A DNA stretch of 34,357 bases from Desulforamulus aquiferis (lineage in GTDB: Bacteria > Bacillota > Desulfotomaculia > Desulfotomaculales > Desulfotomaculaceae): NCBI GenBank assembly GCA_004143605.1, contig AWVY01000021.1, positions 41,682-76,038 of the forward strand, in the 5' to 3' direction. The position numbers were made by a program, and so were the translations under genes. A model generated the notes under the pieces. It did not search any database, was not told the DNA's origin, and saw nothing but the letters and a program-made list of their open reading frames with translations. Shown in pieces: positions 1-8,063 of the stretch; position 1 is the stretch's first letter, and every line of letters starts with the position of its first letter.

Positions 1-157
1 CGCTTCGAGTAAACATCGTGTTTACCTCAGGCTTGCCCGGACGTCCATGTCCGGGCACCCATTTTCGCATCCTCAGCTTCGTGAAGCGCTGTTTCCACTG
101 CTCCGAATGTCGCTGTTCGGGATTATTAAAACCCATGTGTATCTTTTTCAACAGGCT
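1..157. repeat. Half-copy of a palindromic repeat at the left end of the window
   Basis: Non-coding. The stretch begins inside a perfect hairpin (GTAAACA at 9-15, loop TCG, TGTTTAC at 19-25). A second hairpin follows with a 9-bp stem (TGCCCGGAC at 34-42, GTCCGGGCA at 49-57). Bases 58-157 are an imperfect inverted copy of 34242-34340: shared blocks include GGGATTATTAAAACCC at 119-134 (inverted GGGTTTTATTAATCCC at 34268-34283), the GCAGTGGA and CAGCGCT blocks, and CGAAAATGG. The first bases CTTCGAGTAAACA (3-15) also recur as the last 13 bases of the window. Inference: one dispersed palindromic element lies at each end, and the contig probably stops there because the assembler could not pass it. 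Confidence 0.7.
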
Positions 158-178
158 AACACACGCTATTCGCATGTC

Positions 179-678
179 TTAAAGGAAGGGTGACTGCCAC
201 TCGACTAGCCTGCCCTGGTGGCGCGTTTTGGATAAATCTATTATTCTTTGGTTGGAGGAACCACGAAAGGCCAAATCCCAATCCCTTAATTCTTGCCTGA
301 AGGGTCCGTCAACCAACACATCCACCAATTCCAGTAAAGGTAAATCTTGAAGCTCCTCGAACTGATAACCTGTAAATACCCAAAAATCAAGGCCGGGATA
401 AGCCTGTCTTAAGCTTTTTAGTAGTTCATAAAGCCCTTCTTTTTGCAGCAGAGGGTCCCCTCCACTAAAAGTGATTCCCTTGGTAATGGGTGAAATGGTA
501 GCAGCAATCTCTTGCTGGGCTTCCTCCAAAGAGATTTCCCTACCACCCTCCAGGGTTAATAATTCTTCATTGTGGCAGCCCGGACAATGCCTTGGACAAC
601 CCTGAAAAAAACCACTGTCCTGAGTCCCGGTCCGTCAACCACACTGTTGGAGGTTATACCTCCCAGACGTATTTTCAT
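179..678 (-). CDS. nrdG: Anaerobic ribonucleoside-triphosphate reductase activating protein NrdG
   Basis: Radical SAM enzyme that installs the glycyl radical on NrdD. After repair it is 166 aa, normal for the family. The N-terminus reads MKIRLGGITSNSVVDGPGLR, followed by the iron-sulfur motif QGCPRHCPGCHN (CX3CX2C). A GGDPLLQ SAM-binding motif comes next. Start ATG at 678 is preceded by GGGAGGG at suitable spacing. The frame is broken at the run of seven A on the plus strand (605-611): one more A restores VVFFQGC. Only the part downstream of this run (179-529) is open without repair. It lies 80 bp downstream of nrdD on the same strand, the usual nrdDG arrangement, and is probably co-transcribed with it. 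Confidence 0.9.
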
Positions 679-716
679 CAATATATCCCTCCCGGCCGGG
701 CTGACCTAAAGGCTTC

Positions 717-746
717 AACAAGCTCTTGGCTGACCAAGGGCTTGTT
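717..746. other. Long imperfect hairpin between nrdD and nrdG
   Basis: AACAAGC (717-723) pairs with GCTTGTT (740-746), and CTTGG (725-729) pairs with CCAAG (734-738), with a four-base loop and one mismatch (724/739). There is no T-tract after it on the minus strand, so it is more likely an mRNA processing, stability or attenuation element than a full terminator. This is inference from the structure alone. Confidence 0.5.
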
Positions 747-758
747 GAATTGAAGTAG

Positions 759-2769
759 CTAGAATTTATGGATGGTGCGATCATTCAGCTCAGCCACTTT
801 GGCATCATTAAATCGCTCAACGGTGCTTAGGTAGCCTGTAATCCGACGTACCCGGCGAATTTCAGGAGATTCGCAGCGTGGGCAATTATCCTGATCAATT
901 ACCCCGGTTATACTGCAGGAAGTACAATAGTCAACGGGGAAGTTTATTGCTGCATAGCCCATGTCACTGGCCTTCATATGTTTGATTATAGTCTCCACCG
1001 CTTCAGGATTTTTTACCGGCGGGGAAGACATTTCCACATAGCTGATATGTCCCGCATTACAATACTTATGGTAGGGTCCCTCCAAGGAAATTTTATCAAA
1101 TACGCTGATGGGATAGCCCACCGGAATATGGAAGGAATTTGTGTAATATTGTTTATCGGTTACACCCGGTATGATGCCAAACTCTTTTCTATCGGCCCGT
1201 ACAAATCTTCCAGAAACGCTTTCCGCAGGAGTAGCCAAAAGTGTGTAATTCAAATCATACTGTTCACTGGCCTCGTCAACCTTACCCTTGATATAAGCAA
1301 CAATTTCCAGACCTAGGGCCTGGGTTTCTTCACTATGCCCATGATGCTTACCTGTAAGGCTACCAGGGTTTCTGCCAACCCTATAAAGCCAGGAGAAAGG
1401 GTTCCATGCTTAATTACCTCTTCAATAGGATCGTTAGGTTCAAGACCCTGAGAGCCCATATATAGACCCTGGCCCATGACAAAGGGCATATCTCTAACCT
1501 TTAATTTTGCTTGAACCTTAAACCGATGATATAGCTGGCGGAAGGTTAAATCTAAAGTCTCATCAAGGAGCTTGTAAAACTTATCAATGTTCCGCTCCGC
1601 CTTAATGGCAATCCTGGGCAGGTTGATGGTTGTAAAAGACAGGTTACCCCTGCCGTCCGTCACTGCCGGACCCTTGCGATTGGCCATAACCCTGGTGCGG
1701 CATCCCATATAGCTTACATTATCCCCATATTCAGAGTTAAAGGAGGAATCCATGAAGCTAAAGGTTGGGTTAAGGCGTTTAGAGGCTACTTTTATGGCTA
1801 GTTGGAATAAATCATAGTTGGGATCCCCGGGATTTAGGTTGATACCTTCCTTAAGTTTAAAAATAATGTTAGGGAATATTGGGTTTTCACCCCGCCCCAA
1901 TCCAGCCTCATAGGCTAGAATTAAATTTTTCGTTACCCGCCGAGCAGCCTCTGAGGTTTCGGTGCCTAGATTAATACTTGAGAAGGGCACCTGGGCACCC
2001 GCCTGCTGTGCATGCTGTTCAGGTTATATATCAAGGCCTCCATGGCCTGGTATGTTTCATCATCAGTGGCGTTTTCAACAAAGGGTGCTATATCCCGATC
2101 AAAGAAGGCAAAGGATTGCCCACCGTGCATATCATTTTGTGAGCTTTGTAATATAATTGCTGCCAGCGCCGTTGCTGAGGTGGGGCGTTTAGGAGCTAAT
2201 GTAGCCGTGTCCGGTATTAAATCCCTCTTTCAATAATCTGCCCAGGGGAATCTGAATGCAGGTAAGGGTTTTGCCATAAAAATCCAAATCATGGATATGT
2301 ACATCTCCCCTCACGTGGGCCTGGGACATTTCCTCGGGAATTAATCGAGTAAGGTAGTATTTCTTGCTGGCGGCACTGGCTATCTGCAGCATCTTTGCCG
2401 AGGGGGAGTTAGAGATATTGGCATTCTCCCTGTTGGTTTCTGCTAGGATCTCCTCCACTGCATCCATTAAATCGCTCTTAGCATCCCGGAGTCGGGTGCG
2501 CTGGTGCCGATACAAAATATATGCTTGGCAGTCCGGGCATGACCCTCTTCAATTAAAACCTTCTCCACCATATCTTGAACTTCTTCTACTCCAAAAATGT
2601 TGCCGTTATATGTCTTCTTTAGCATTTTTAAAACATTTAGGGTCAGTTCCATGGCAGTTTGGCGGTCTTCCCCGCCAACAGCTTTGGCAGCTCTAAATAT
2701 TGCATCGGTTATTTTAGTCTCATCAAAGGCTACCTCCCGACCATCCCTTTTCCTAATATTCATAAACAT
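759..2769 (-). CDS. nrdD: Anaerobic ribonucleoside-triphosphate reductase NrdD (class III)
   Basis: Reduces NTPs to dNTPs without oxygen, using a glycyl radical made by NrdG. After repair it is 671 aa. Order of parts: N-terminal ATP-cone (MNIRKRDGREVAFDETKI), the RNR barrel (LLKEGFNTGHGYI, LQSSQNDMHGGQSF, FSSINLGTETS), a zinc site with two CXXC pairs (DYCTSC, DNCPRC) and the C-terminal glycyl-radical loop RRITGYL. Start ATG 2769 has GGGGG ten bases upstream. Four frame breaks: plus-strand 1355 (TT to T), about 2002 (CCC to CC), about 2186-2190 (AGGAGGCCTAAT reduced to AGGAGCTAAT, two bases) and 2524 (CC to C). Each repair restores conserved NrdD sequence. It follows nrdR by 17 bp and probably shares its NrdR-controlled promoter. 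Confidence 0.9.
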
Positions 2770-2786
2770 ATCTACAGGGCCCCCTT

Positions 2787-3247
2787 TTAAGTATGCTTAC
2801 TCTTTAAAAGCTTCTCTACTTCCTGCAAAAAACTATAAACATCCCGAAATTGCCGGTAAACTGAGGCAAAGCGAACATAGGCCACCTCATCCAACTCTTT
2901 CAGCCGCTCCATGACCTGTTCCCCAACTTCCCCACTGTTTACCTCAAGGTCCATCTTATTGCGAAGTTCTCTCTCGATTAAATTTGCAGTCTTTTCTAAT
3001 TCTTGAACAGGTACCGGTCTCTTTTCACAGGCCTTTATTAAACCGGCCAGTAACTTTGACCGATCAAAGACTTCCCTGCGGCCATCCTTCTTTACCACCA
3101 CTAAGGGCAACTCATCTATTTTCTCGTAGGTGGTAAACCTCTTTCCACAGTCGCTGCACTCCCGGCGGCGTCTAATACTGCAGCCTCATCGGCAGGCCTT
3201 GAATCTAATACACGACTTTCAGGGAAGCTACAAAATGGGCAACGCAC
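2787..3247 (-). CDS. nrdR: Transcriptional repressor NrdR
   Basis: Nucleotide-sensing repressor of ribonucleotide reductase genes. After repair it is 153 aa, the normal size. The N-terminal zinc ribbon has CPFC near the start and CSDC about 30 residues later; the ATP-cone starts at [20 protein letters not shown]. Start is GTG at 3247 (MRCPFCSF); an overlapping ATG at 3249 is out of frame. One break at plus-strand 3173 (TT to T): restoring it converts the dead-end frame to [15 protein letters not shown]. It sits directly upstream of nrdD, and a near-perfect NrdR box lies 73 bp before the start, which predicts autoregulation together with nrdDG. Confidence 0.92.
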
Positions 3248-3304
3248 ATGACACACCCCCAATATATTGGGTTTACGCTCGAACAATTCCAAGATGTTGT
3301 ATGC

Positions 3305-3334
3305 ATGCTAATTATAGTGCACTATATATAGTGA
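3305..3334. promoter_or_regulatory. NrdR box upstream of nrdR-nrdD-nrdG
   Basis: CACTATATATAGTG (3320-3333) is a perfect 14-bp palindrome and matches the core of the NrdR box (C-W-A-T-A-T-A-T-W-G) at every position. An adjoining sequence, CTAATTATAG (3308-3317), fits 8 of 10 core bases, with centres 14 bp apart. NrdR boxes usually occur in pairs with wider spacing, so the second may be fortuitous. Position before nrdR and the nrd operon fits the known role. Confidence 0.75.
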
Positions 3335-3504
3335 GTCAATGTCTGTTTCCAGTAAAAATTACCAATATATCCTAAGAAGATTAATCCTCCCTTTAATTTC
3401 CTTCAGTTTTTATCCATCCAAAGAAAATTTCTTTATAAACCACTTTTATTACATAATGTCAGTCTTCTGCGAAATACTTACCTTTAGAAAATATCTAAAG
3501 GCGA

Positions 3505-3532
3505 TGAATATAATGGAAAATATTACTTACTA
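3505..3532 (+). promoter_or_regulatory. Possible sigma-G promoter of splB
   Basis: TGAATA (3505-3510) equals the sigma-G -35 consensus, and CTTACTA (3526-3532) matches the -10 consensus CATACTA in 6 of 7 bases. The spacer is 15 bp, two to three bases shorter than usual. Because this sequence has lost bases from short runs in many places, a shortened spacer could itself be an error (GGAAAA lies within it). In Bacillus, spl is read by sigma-G in the forespore, which fits. Confidence 0.4.
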
Positions 3533-3550
3533 ACCCCTGCCAAGTCCTAT

Positions 3551-4570
3551 TTGTTTAAGCCTAAGAGGGTATTCATTGAACAGGCGGCCCTGAATTATGA
3601 TTTAGGGAGAGGATTGCAGGATAGGTTTAGGTCCGAGGGTATTCCAGTTTCAGTCCTGGGCGCCCACAACAGGGTTACCGGCATCCCAGGGAAAACACCC
3701 CAGGAGGCATTTCTTGAAGCAAAGCGCACACTGGTCATTGGAGTTCGCAAGGTTAAAGAATTCCAAACCTGCAAGCCCTCGGCCCACTACCAGTTACCCC
3801 TGGTATCAAGCTGTCCTGGCAAATGTGAATATTGTTATCTTTTAACTAATTTGGGGAAAAGGCCCTACGTAAAGGTTTATGTCAATATTGAAGAAGTCCT
3901 TGAGCGGGCTCAAGGATATATTAATGAGCGACTACCCCAGCATACAATCTTTGAGGGGGCGGCCACCTCTGATCCTATACCAGTTGAAAGATACACCGGA
4001 GCCATAAAAAAATCCATAGAATTCTTTGGCCGACAAAGTCATGGCCGTTTTAGATTTGTCACCAAGTTCACAGATGTAGACTCACTGCTAGACACCAGGC
4101 ATAATGGTAAAACCCGCTTTCGCTTCAGTCTTAACAGTGATTATGTTATAAAGGCCTTTGAACACGGTACTCCTACCATGCCAGAAAGGGTTGCAGCGGC
4201 CGGTCGTGCGGGGGCCGCTGGCTTCCCTTTGGGCTTTCTCATTGCTCCGATTTTTCTCTATGAAGGCTGGCAAAAGGGGTATGGTGACCTCTTTGAGGCT
4301 TTAAATACAACCCTGCCCAAGGAGTCCCGCAAGGACCTAACCTTTGAATTAATAACTCATCGATTCACAAGCCGGGCAAAAAACAATATTAGGGAGGTCT
4401 TTCCCAACTCCCAGCTAGATATGAGGGAAGATACCAGGCAATTCAAATATGGTCAGTTTGGCTATGGTAAATTCGTTTATCCTAAAGAAAGAATGGGTGA
4501 AGTAAGGGACTTCATGGAAGGCCTGTTAAAGCAGCACTTCCCACAAGCCAAGGTAGAGTACCTGGTATAA
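3551..4570 (+). CDS. splB: Spore photoproduct lyase family radical SAM protein
   Basis: Spore photoproduct lyase reverses the 5-thyminyl-dihydrothymine UV lesion in germinating spores. The ORF is intact, 339 aa, the usual length. The radical SAM cluster motif is SCPGKCEYCY (Cys88, Cys92, Cys95), with both flanking Tyr present; conserved blocks are GVRKVKEF, KFTDVDSLLD, HNGKTRFRFS, GFPLGF, FELITHRFT. At the position of the catalytic hydrogen-donor Cys of Bacillus SplB (EASCTSD) this protein has GAATSD (Ala138). A fourth Cys, Cys74 (FQTCKPSAHY), lies before the cluster. Start TTG 3551 was chosen because it fits the N-terminal alignment; no good Shine-Dalgarno precedes it, so the true start is uncertain. 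It is the only plus-strand gene here and is probably monocistronic. Confidence 0.85.
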   Translation: MFKPKRVFIEQAALNYDLGRGLQDRFRSEGIPVSVLGAHNRVTGIPGKTPQEAFLEAKRTLVIGVRKVKEFQTCKPSAHYQLPLVSSCPGKCEYCYLLTNLGKRPYVKVYVNIEEVLERAQGYINERLPQHTIFEGAATSDPIPVERYTGAIKKSIEFFGRQSHGRFRFVTKFTDVDSLLDTRHNGKTRFRFSLNSDYVIKAFEHGTPTMPERVAAAGRAGAAGFPLGFLIAPIFLYEGWQKGYGDLFEALNTTLPKESRKDLTFELITHRFTSRAKNNIREVFPNSQLDMREDTRQFKYGQFGYGKFVYPKERMGEVRDFMEGLLKQHFPQAKVEYLV

Positions 4571-4609
4571 TGACTCAAAGGACCCTCACCTGACTGTAAA
4601 TCCGCAATG

Positions 4610-4638
4610 AAAAGGTTGGGCGTTAATCCCAACCTTTT
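4610..4638. terminator. Bidirectional terminator between splB and the lut operon
   Basis: Perfect 11-bp stem: AAAAGGTTGGG (4610-4620), loop CGTTAAT, CCCAACCTTTT (4628-4638). The arms supply T-runs on both strands, and it lies between the converging ends of splB (4570) and the lut genes (4645). Confidence 0.85.
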
Positions 4639-4644
4639 ATAGTG

Positions 4645-6785
4645 CTATTCTTTTATCGCCTCGGCAAGTAGCTCTGCTGTGTGTTTTACAGGCAGGTTGT
4701 TGCCTTTATTGTCTAAACCACCGGAAATTTGCATTTTACAGCCTGGACAATCCAGGGCTACCATTTGAGCACCCGATGCTTCGATGTTAGTTATCTTCTT
4801 GTCCAAAATGGCTTTAGAAATATCAGCCATCTTAATGGAATAGGAGCCACCGAAGCCGCAGCATTCGTCGCAGCCCTTCATCTCTATCAGATTTGCACCT
4901 GCCTTATCCAGCAGCTCACGGGGTTCCTTCCAGACCCCCAGGGCCCGCTTCATATGGCAGGAATCATGGTAGGTGACACTGGTATTAATCCGGTCATATT
5001 TTAGCTCCTGACCATGCTTAGCCACAAAGGAGGCAAAATCAACAACCTTAGCTGCAAATTTTTCTGCCCTGCCTTTCCATGCCGGGTCGTCCTTCAAGTG
5101 TTCCACAAAGTGATGCTTTAGGACCTCCACACAGGTGGACATAGGGAAATGACATAATCCACCTTTTCCTTTTCGAAGGCCTCAAGATTCTGTTTGGCCA
5201 GCTTAACTGAAACTTCAGGAGCACCCATTTGACTGGCTGGAATACCACAGCAGCTTTGCTCTTGGGGAAAAACCACTTCCATTCCCATTTTGCCTAGAAC
5301 TTTATAGGCTGCTTCACCCTGCTCGGGATAGACAAAATCCCCTAAGCAACCAGCAAAGAATCCAACCTTGGCCTTAGCCTTACCTTCAGGTACCTGGTGA
5401 CCAACCTTATCCCTAAGGGGTGTTGCTGCCACTGCCGGTAACTGCGGCCCTCAGTTAAACCTGAAAAGAACATGGGTAGATGGCGAATCATATTACCCTT
5501 AACGAAGGGTTTTTGAACAACTGAACCAGCTCTAATTAGGGAGTGGAACAACTTTCTGTTGGTTAACACCTTTTCTAAAATTAATTTTTGGCCCGTTGGT
5601 AATCCGTCCTTTTTAACCGTCCTGCGGCGCAACTCCACAATCAAGCTGGGCAAATCAATCTTACCAGGACAGAAGGCTTTACAGCGTTCGCAGCGCAGGC
5701 AAAGGTTTTGAAGCTCCCCAGCCTTATCAAAACTATTAAAGAAAGCAGTTAAGATAGTTCCTATGCCGCCGGTATAAACGTCACCATAAACGTGGCCACC
5801 CACCTGCTGAAACACAGGACAAACATTTAAACAGGAAGCACAGCGAATGCACTGCAGGGCTTGCTTAAATACGGGATCATTACGCATTTCAGTTCTGCCA
5901 TTATCAAGCATTACTATGTGCATTTGCTTATTCTCAATTATTTCACCATCCATACCTACAGCAGAGGCAGGGCCGGTCATCATGGTTACATAGCTGGTTA
6001 GCTTCTGTCCGGTGGCACTGCGGGGCAATGCTTCTAGAATAGGTCCTATGTCTTTAAAATTAGCTACTATTTTTTCTAAGCCTACCAACACAACGTGTAC
6101 AGGTGGGACGGTGGTGGTAAGTCTGCCGTTTCCTTCATTGGTGCACATAACAATGGTTCCTGTTTCAGCCACTGCAATATTTGCTCCAGATATGCCCATT
6201 TCGGCTTTAAGAAACTTATTGCGTAGGTTTTCTCTAGCCACCTTAACCAGTTTGGGAATGTCCGGCTCCAAATTTTCCTTTACTTCTTTGGAAAATACCT
6301 CGGCCACTTCTCCCCTGGTCATGTGAATTGCAGGCATTACCATATGGGAAGGGCGTTGTCCGCAAAGCTGAATGATCCACTCGCCCAGGTCTGATTCTGC
6401 AACGTCAGAAATTCCCTCTTTGTTTAGGTGTGAGTTTAAATGTATTTCTTCGGAGGCCATGGACTTTGATTTAATAATACTCTTTACATTATTGTCTTTA
6501 GCAACCTTAACAATATAATCCTGGCCTCCTGGGCAGACTTAGCCCGGAAGACAATCGCTCCGGCCTTTTCTGCATTAGCTGCAAATTGAGCTGCTAATTT
6601 TCCATGTTCTCCGCAGCATAGCTCTTGGCCTTGGCAATTTGCTCACGAATAACCTCAAAATCTTTTCCTTCGTAGGCCTTTTCACGGGCAATAGGGTATG
6701 CTTCACCGAACCGACCCAGGGCGCCCTTCAGGTTGTCGTTATTCAGAGCAGTATTAATATCTTGTTTTAAATTTGTATTAGACAA
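4645..6785 (-). CDS. Fused LutB-LutA: LUD-domain iron-sulfur protein with C-terminal CCG domains (L-lactate oxidation)
   Basis: Part of the LutABC-type L-lactate dehydrogenase system. After repair it is one 714-aa protein. Residues about 1-310 are a LutB-like LUD domain (SKSMASEEIHLN, ETDLGE-like AESDLGEWIIQL, GITGANIAV-like GISGANIAVAETGT). Two ferredoxin-type motifs follow (CIRCASCLNVCPVF, CLRCERCKAFCPGK). The C-terminal third is LutA-like with two CCG modules (GFFAGCLGDFVYP with SCCG; VTYHDSCHMKR with CDECCGFGG), and LDCPGCK near the end. Bacillus has these as separate LutA and LutB. Breaks: plus-strand 6598-6601 (T5 to T4), 6523-6524 (GGG to GG), 5440-5441 (AAA to AA), 5137-5138 (GGG to GG). 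None falls where a natural LutB stop would be expected, so the fusion is supported. It starts 13 bp after lutC. Confidence 0.85.
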
Positions 6786-6798
6786 CTCTTATTCCTCC

Positions 6799-7358
6799 CT
6801 AGTCAATAAATACGATAATTAAGCGGCCTGGCCCGTGAACTCCTATGGTCAGCACTCGTTCAATATCTGCTGTACGGCTTGGTCCACTAACAAAGGTCAA
6901 GTAACGTGGTAGCTGGTTTAGGTTTTTATTATATAATTCAATGGCTGACAAGAGGTTAGGCAATATATTTTTTGTCCTGATTAAAACCAGGTGTACCGGG
7001 GGTAGTATAGAAACCATCCGACTCTCTAGTCCTGAAGCGTTTCCAACTAATGTACCGATTTCCGAAATGGCATAGTCTAATTCAGATATTCCCAAGTCTG
7101 CTGTTGCAGCATTTTCCCTCAAATTCTTTGTTTCCATGGCAACCCCGGTGCTTGGCAATCTCATTGGGTTCAAGGGAATTAACCAGCTCAGTGGGAGCAT
7201 ATACAGCCATTTTAATTTTTAGTTCTTTAATAATCTTAGTAACTAATTGACTAGCCTCGTTAAGACCTCCTACCCTGTGTACCTCGGCGGAAAGGATTTC
7301 AGCTTCTCCTTAAACTCCGTATAAAGTGCTTCGGTGGAGTTTTTTGCGGTGCACCCAT
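6799..7358 (-). CDS. lutC: LUD-domain protein LutC (lactate utilization)
   Basis: Third component of the LutABC-type L-lactate oxidation complex. After repair it is 187 aa. It carries the LUD-domain blocks LGISELDYAISEIGTL, PPVHLVLI, FVSGPSRTADIE and the C-terminal GVHGPGRLIIVFID. Start ATG 7358 has AGAGGTG upstream. Three breaks, all in homopolymers: plus-strand T6 at 7340-7345 (should be T7), C at 7303 (should be CC) and C4 at 7143-7146 (should be C6, two bases). Without repair only 6799-7200 is open. First gene of the operon; a promoter and a FadR/LldR-type operator lie 90-160 bp upstream. Confidence 0.87.
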
Positions 7359-7448
7359 GCTATTCACCTCTTGTTGATTATTTTTGTGCTTGTCCAAAAT
7401 AAATAATTTATAATTCATCAGCCAAATGACATAACATCAACGGGCATG

Positions 7449-7461
7449 ATGGTCAGACCAT
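7449..7461. promoter_or_regulatory. GntR-family (FadR/LldR/LutR-like) operator candidate before lutC
   Basis: ATGGTC-A-GACCAT is a perfect inverted repeat with a one-base centre, containing TGGT-N3-ACCA, the core recognised by FadR-subfamily GntR regulators such as LldR and PdhR. It lies about 28 bp downstream of the predicted -10 and 90 bp before lutC, a position for repression. No such regulator gene lies in the window. Confidence 0.6.
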
Positions 7462-7476
7462 TATTTTCAATTTTAA

Positions 7477-7517
7477 AGAAGGTACCACATTATACCTTCT
7501 CAAAATTATTTTTTAAA
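7477..7517 (-). promoter_or_regulatory. Probable promoter of the lutC-lutBA operon
   Basis: On the minus strand TTTAAA (plus 7512-7517) and TATAAT (plus 7489-7494) are 17 bp apart. The -10 is a perfect sigma-A hexamer; the -35 matches 4 of 6. The -10 sits inside an 8-bp inverted repeat, AGAAGGTA (7477-7484) and TACCTTCT (7493-7500), which could be a second operator or a hairpin. Confidence 0.5.
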
Positions 7518-7601
7518 TTAAGCAACTAGTTTGAAAATATTCTTTCTGAAAACAGTATACTAAATATTGCGACAAAGTGCAATGATAATACCTTATATTA
7601 T

Positions 7602-7870
7602 CTAGTATTTACTAATGTCATCCCTCTGTTGATGATATGGTGGTAACTCAACCAATATGACGTCCATACCAATTTTACGGATCTTCTCCCAAGGAACTAC
7701 TAATTCATCCTCTTTGCCAAAAAGCCCCATAAAGCGACCCTGTCCAGGTAGGATTATGGCAGCAATACGGCCTGCTTCCAGGTCAATATCAATATCCTTA
7801 ATTAGCCTAATCGCCTTCCATCAATGACATTAACAACCTCTCTTATACGCAGGTCCGATATTTTAATCAT
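7602..7870 (-). CDS. YlmC/YmxH family PRC-barrel sporulation-associated protein
   Basis: Small PRC-barrel protein of the YlmC/YmxH family, commonly found next to sigE-sigG in endospore formers; its biochemical role is not known to me. After repair it is 89 aa: MIKISDLRIREVVNVIDG at the N-terminus, then LGLIKDIDIDLEAGRIAAI, LPGQGRFMGLFGKEDELVVP, WEKIRKIGMDVILVEL. Start ATG 7870 follows GGGGAGGTGG. One break at plus-strand 7805 (AGGCCT read as AGCCT) creates a false stop after 22 residues. It lies downstream of sigG on the same strand, separated by a strong terminator, so it is probably transcribed on its own. Confidence 0.85.
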
Positions 7871-7966
7871 AATGCCACCTCCCCGTGATAAATATATATG
7901 CAGGGTGCTGGACATTCTGAACAACATTTTTTCACTTTTGGTTTCTATTGTCTTATGCTATTGAAA

Positions 7967-8005
7967 ATACTAAGGGTCTTGGTGTGTCCAAGACCCTTAG
8001 TATTA
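7967..8005 (-). terminator. Rho-independent terminator after sigG
   Basis: Perfect 17-bp stem, left arm 7967-7983 (starts AATACTAAGG) and right arm 7989-8005, loop TGTGT. On the minus strand it is followed by TTTTC. It closes the spoIIGA-sigE-sigG unit 60 bp after the sigG stop. Confidence 0.9.
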
Positions 8006-8063
8006 CCTTCTATCCACAAACAGTTCAGTTTAACAACAAAGCCTAAGCAATACCATGTCCAGT

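Larger units (their letters stand above)
3248..3550. other. Intergenic region between divergent nrdR and splB
   Basis: About 300 bp, AT-rich, with no convincing gene. It holds the NrdR box on the nrdR side (3305-3334) and a sigma-G-like promoter candidate on the splB side (3505-3532). Short open frames here (for example 3339-3533 on the plus strand) have no family resemblance and no good ribosome binding site. Confidence 0.6.

Noticed and set aside
3339-3533. Short plus-strand ORF upstream of splB
   Set aside because: No family resemblance, no ribosome binding site, and it overlaps the sigma-G-like promoter; AT-rich chance frame.
4645-5432. lutA as a gene separate from lutB
   Set aside because: The apparent separate starts come from base losses at 5440 and 5137; no stop, ribosome binding site or start lies between the LutB and LutA parts after repair.
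7477-7500. Inverted repeat AGAAGGTA/TACCTTCT as a terminator
   Set aside because: It surrounds a perfect TATAAT with a correctly spaced -35 upstream of lutC, and has no adjoining gene end on the minus strand; promoter or operator is more likely.
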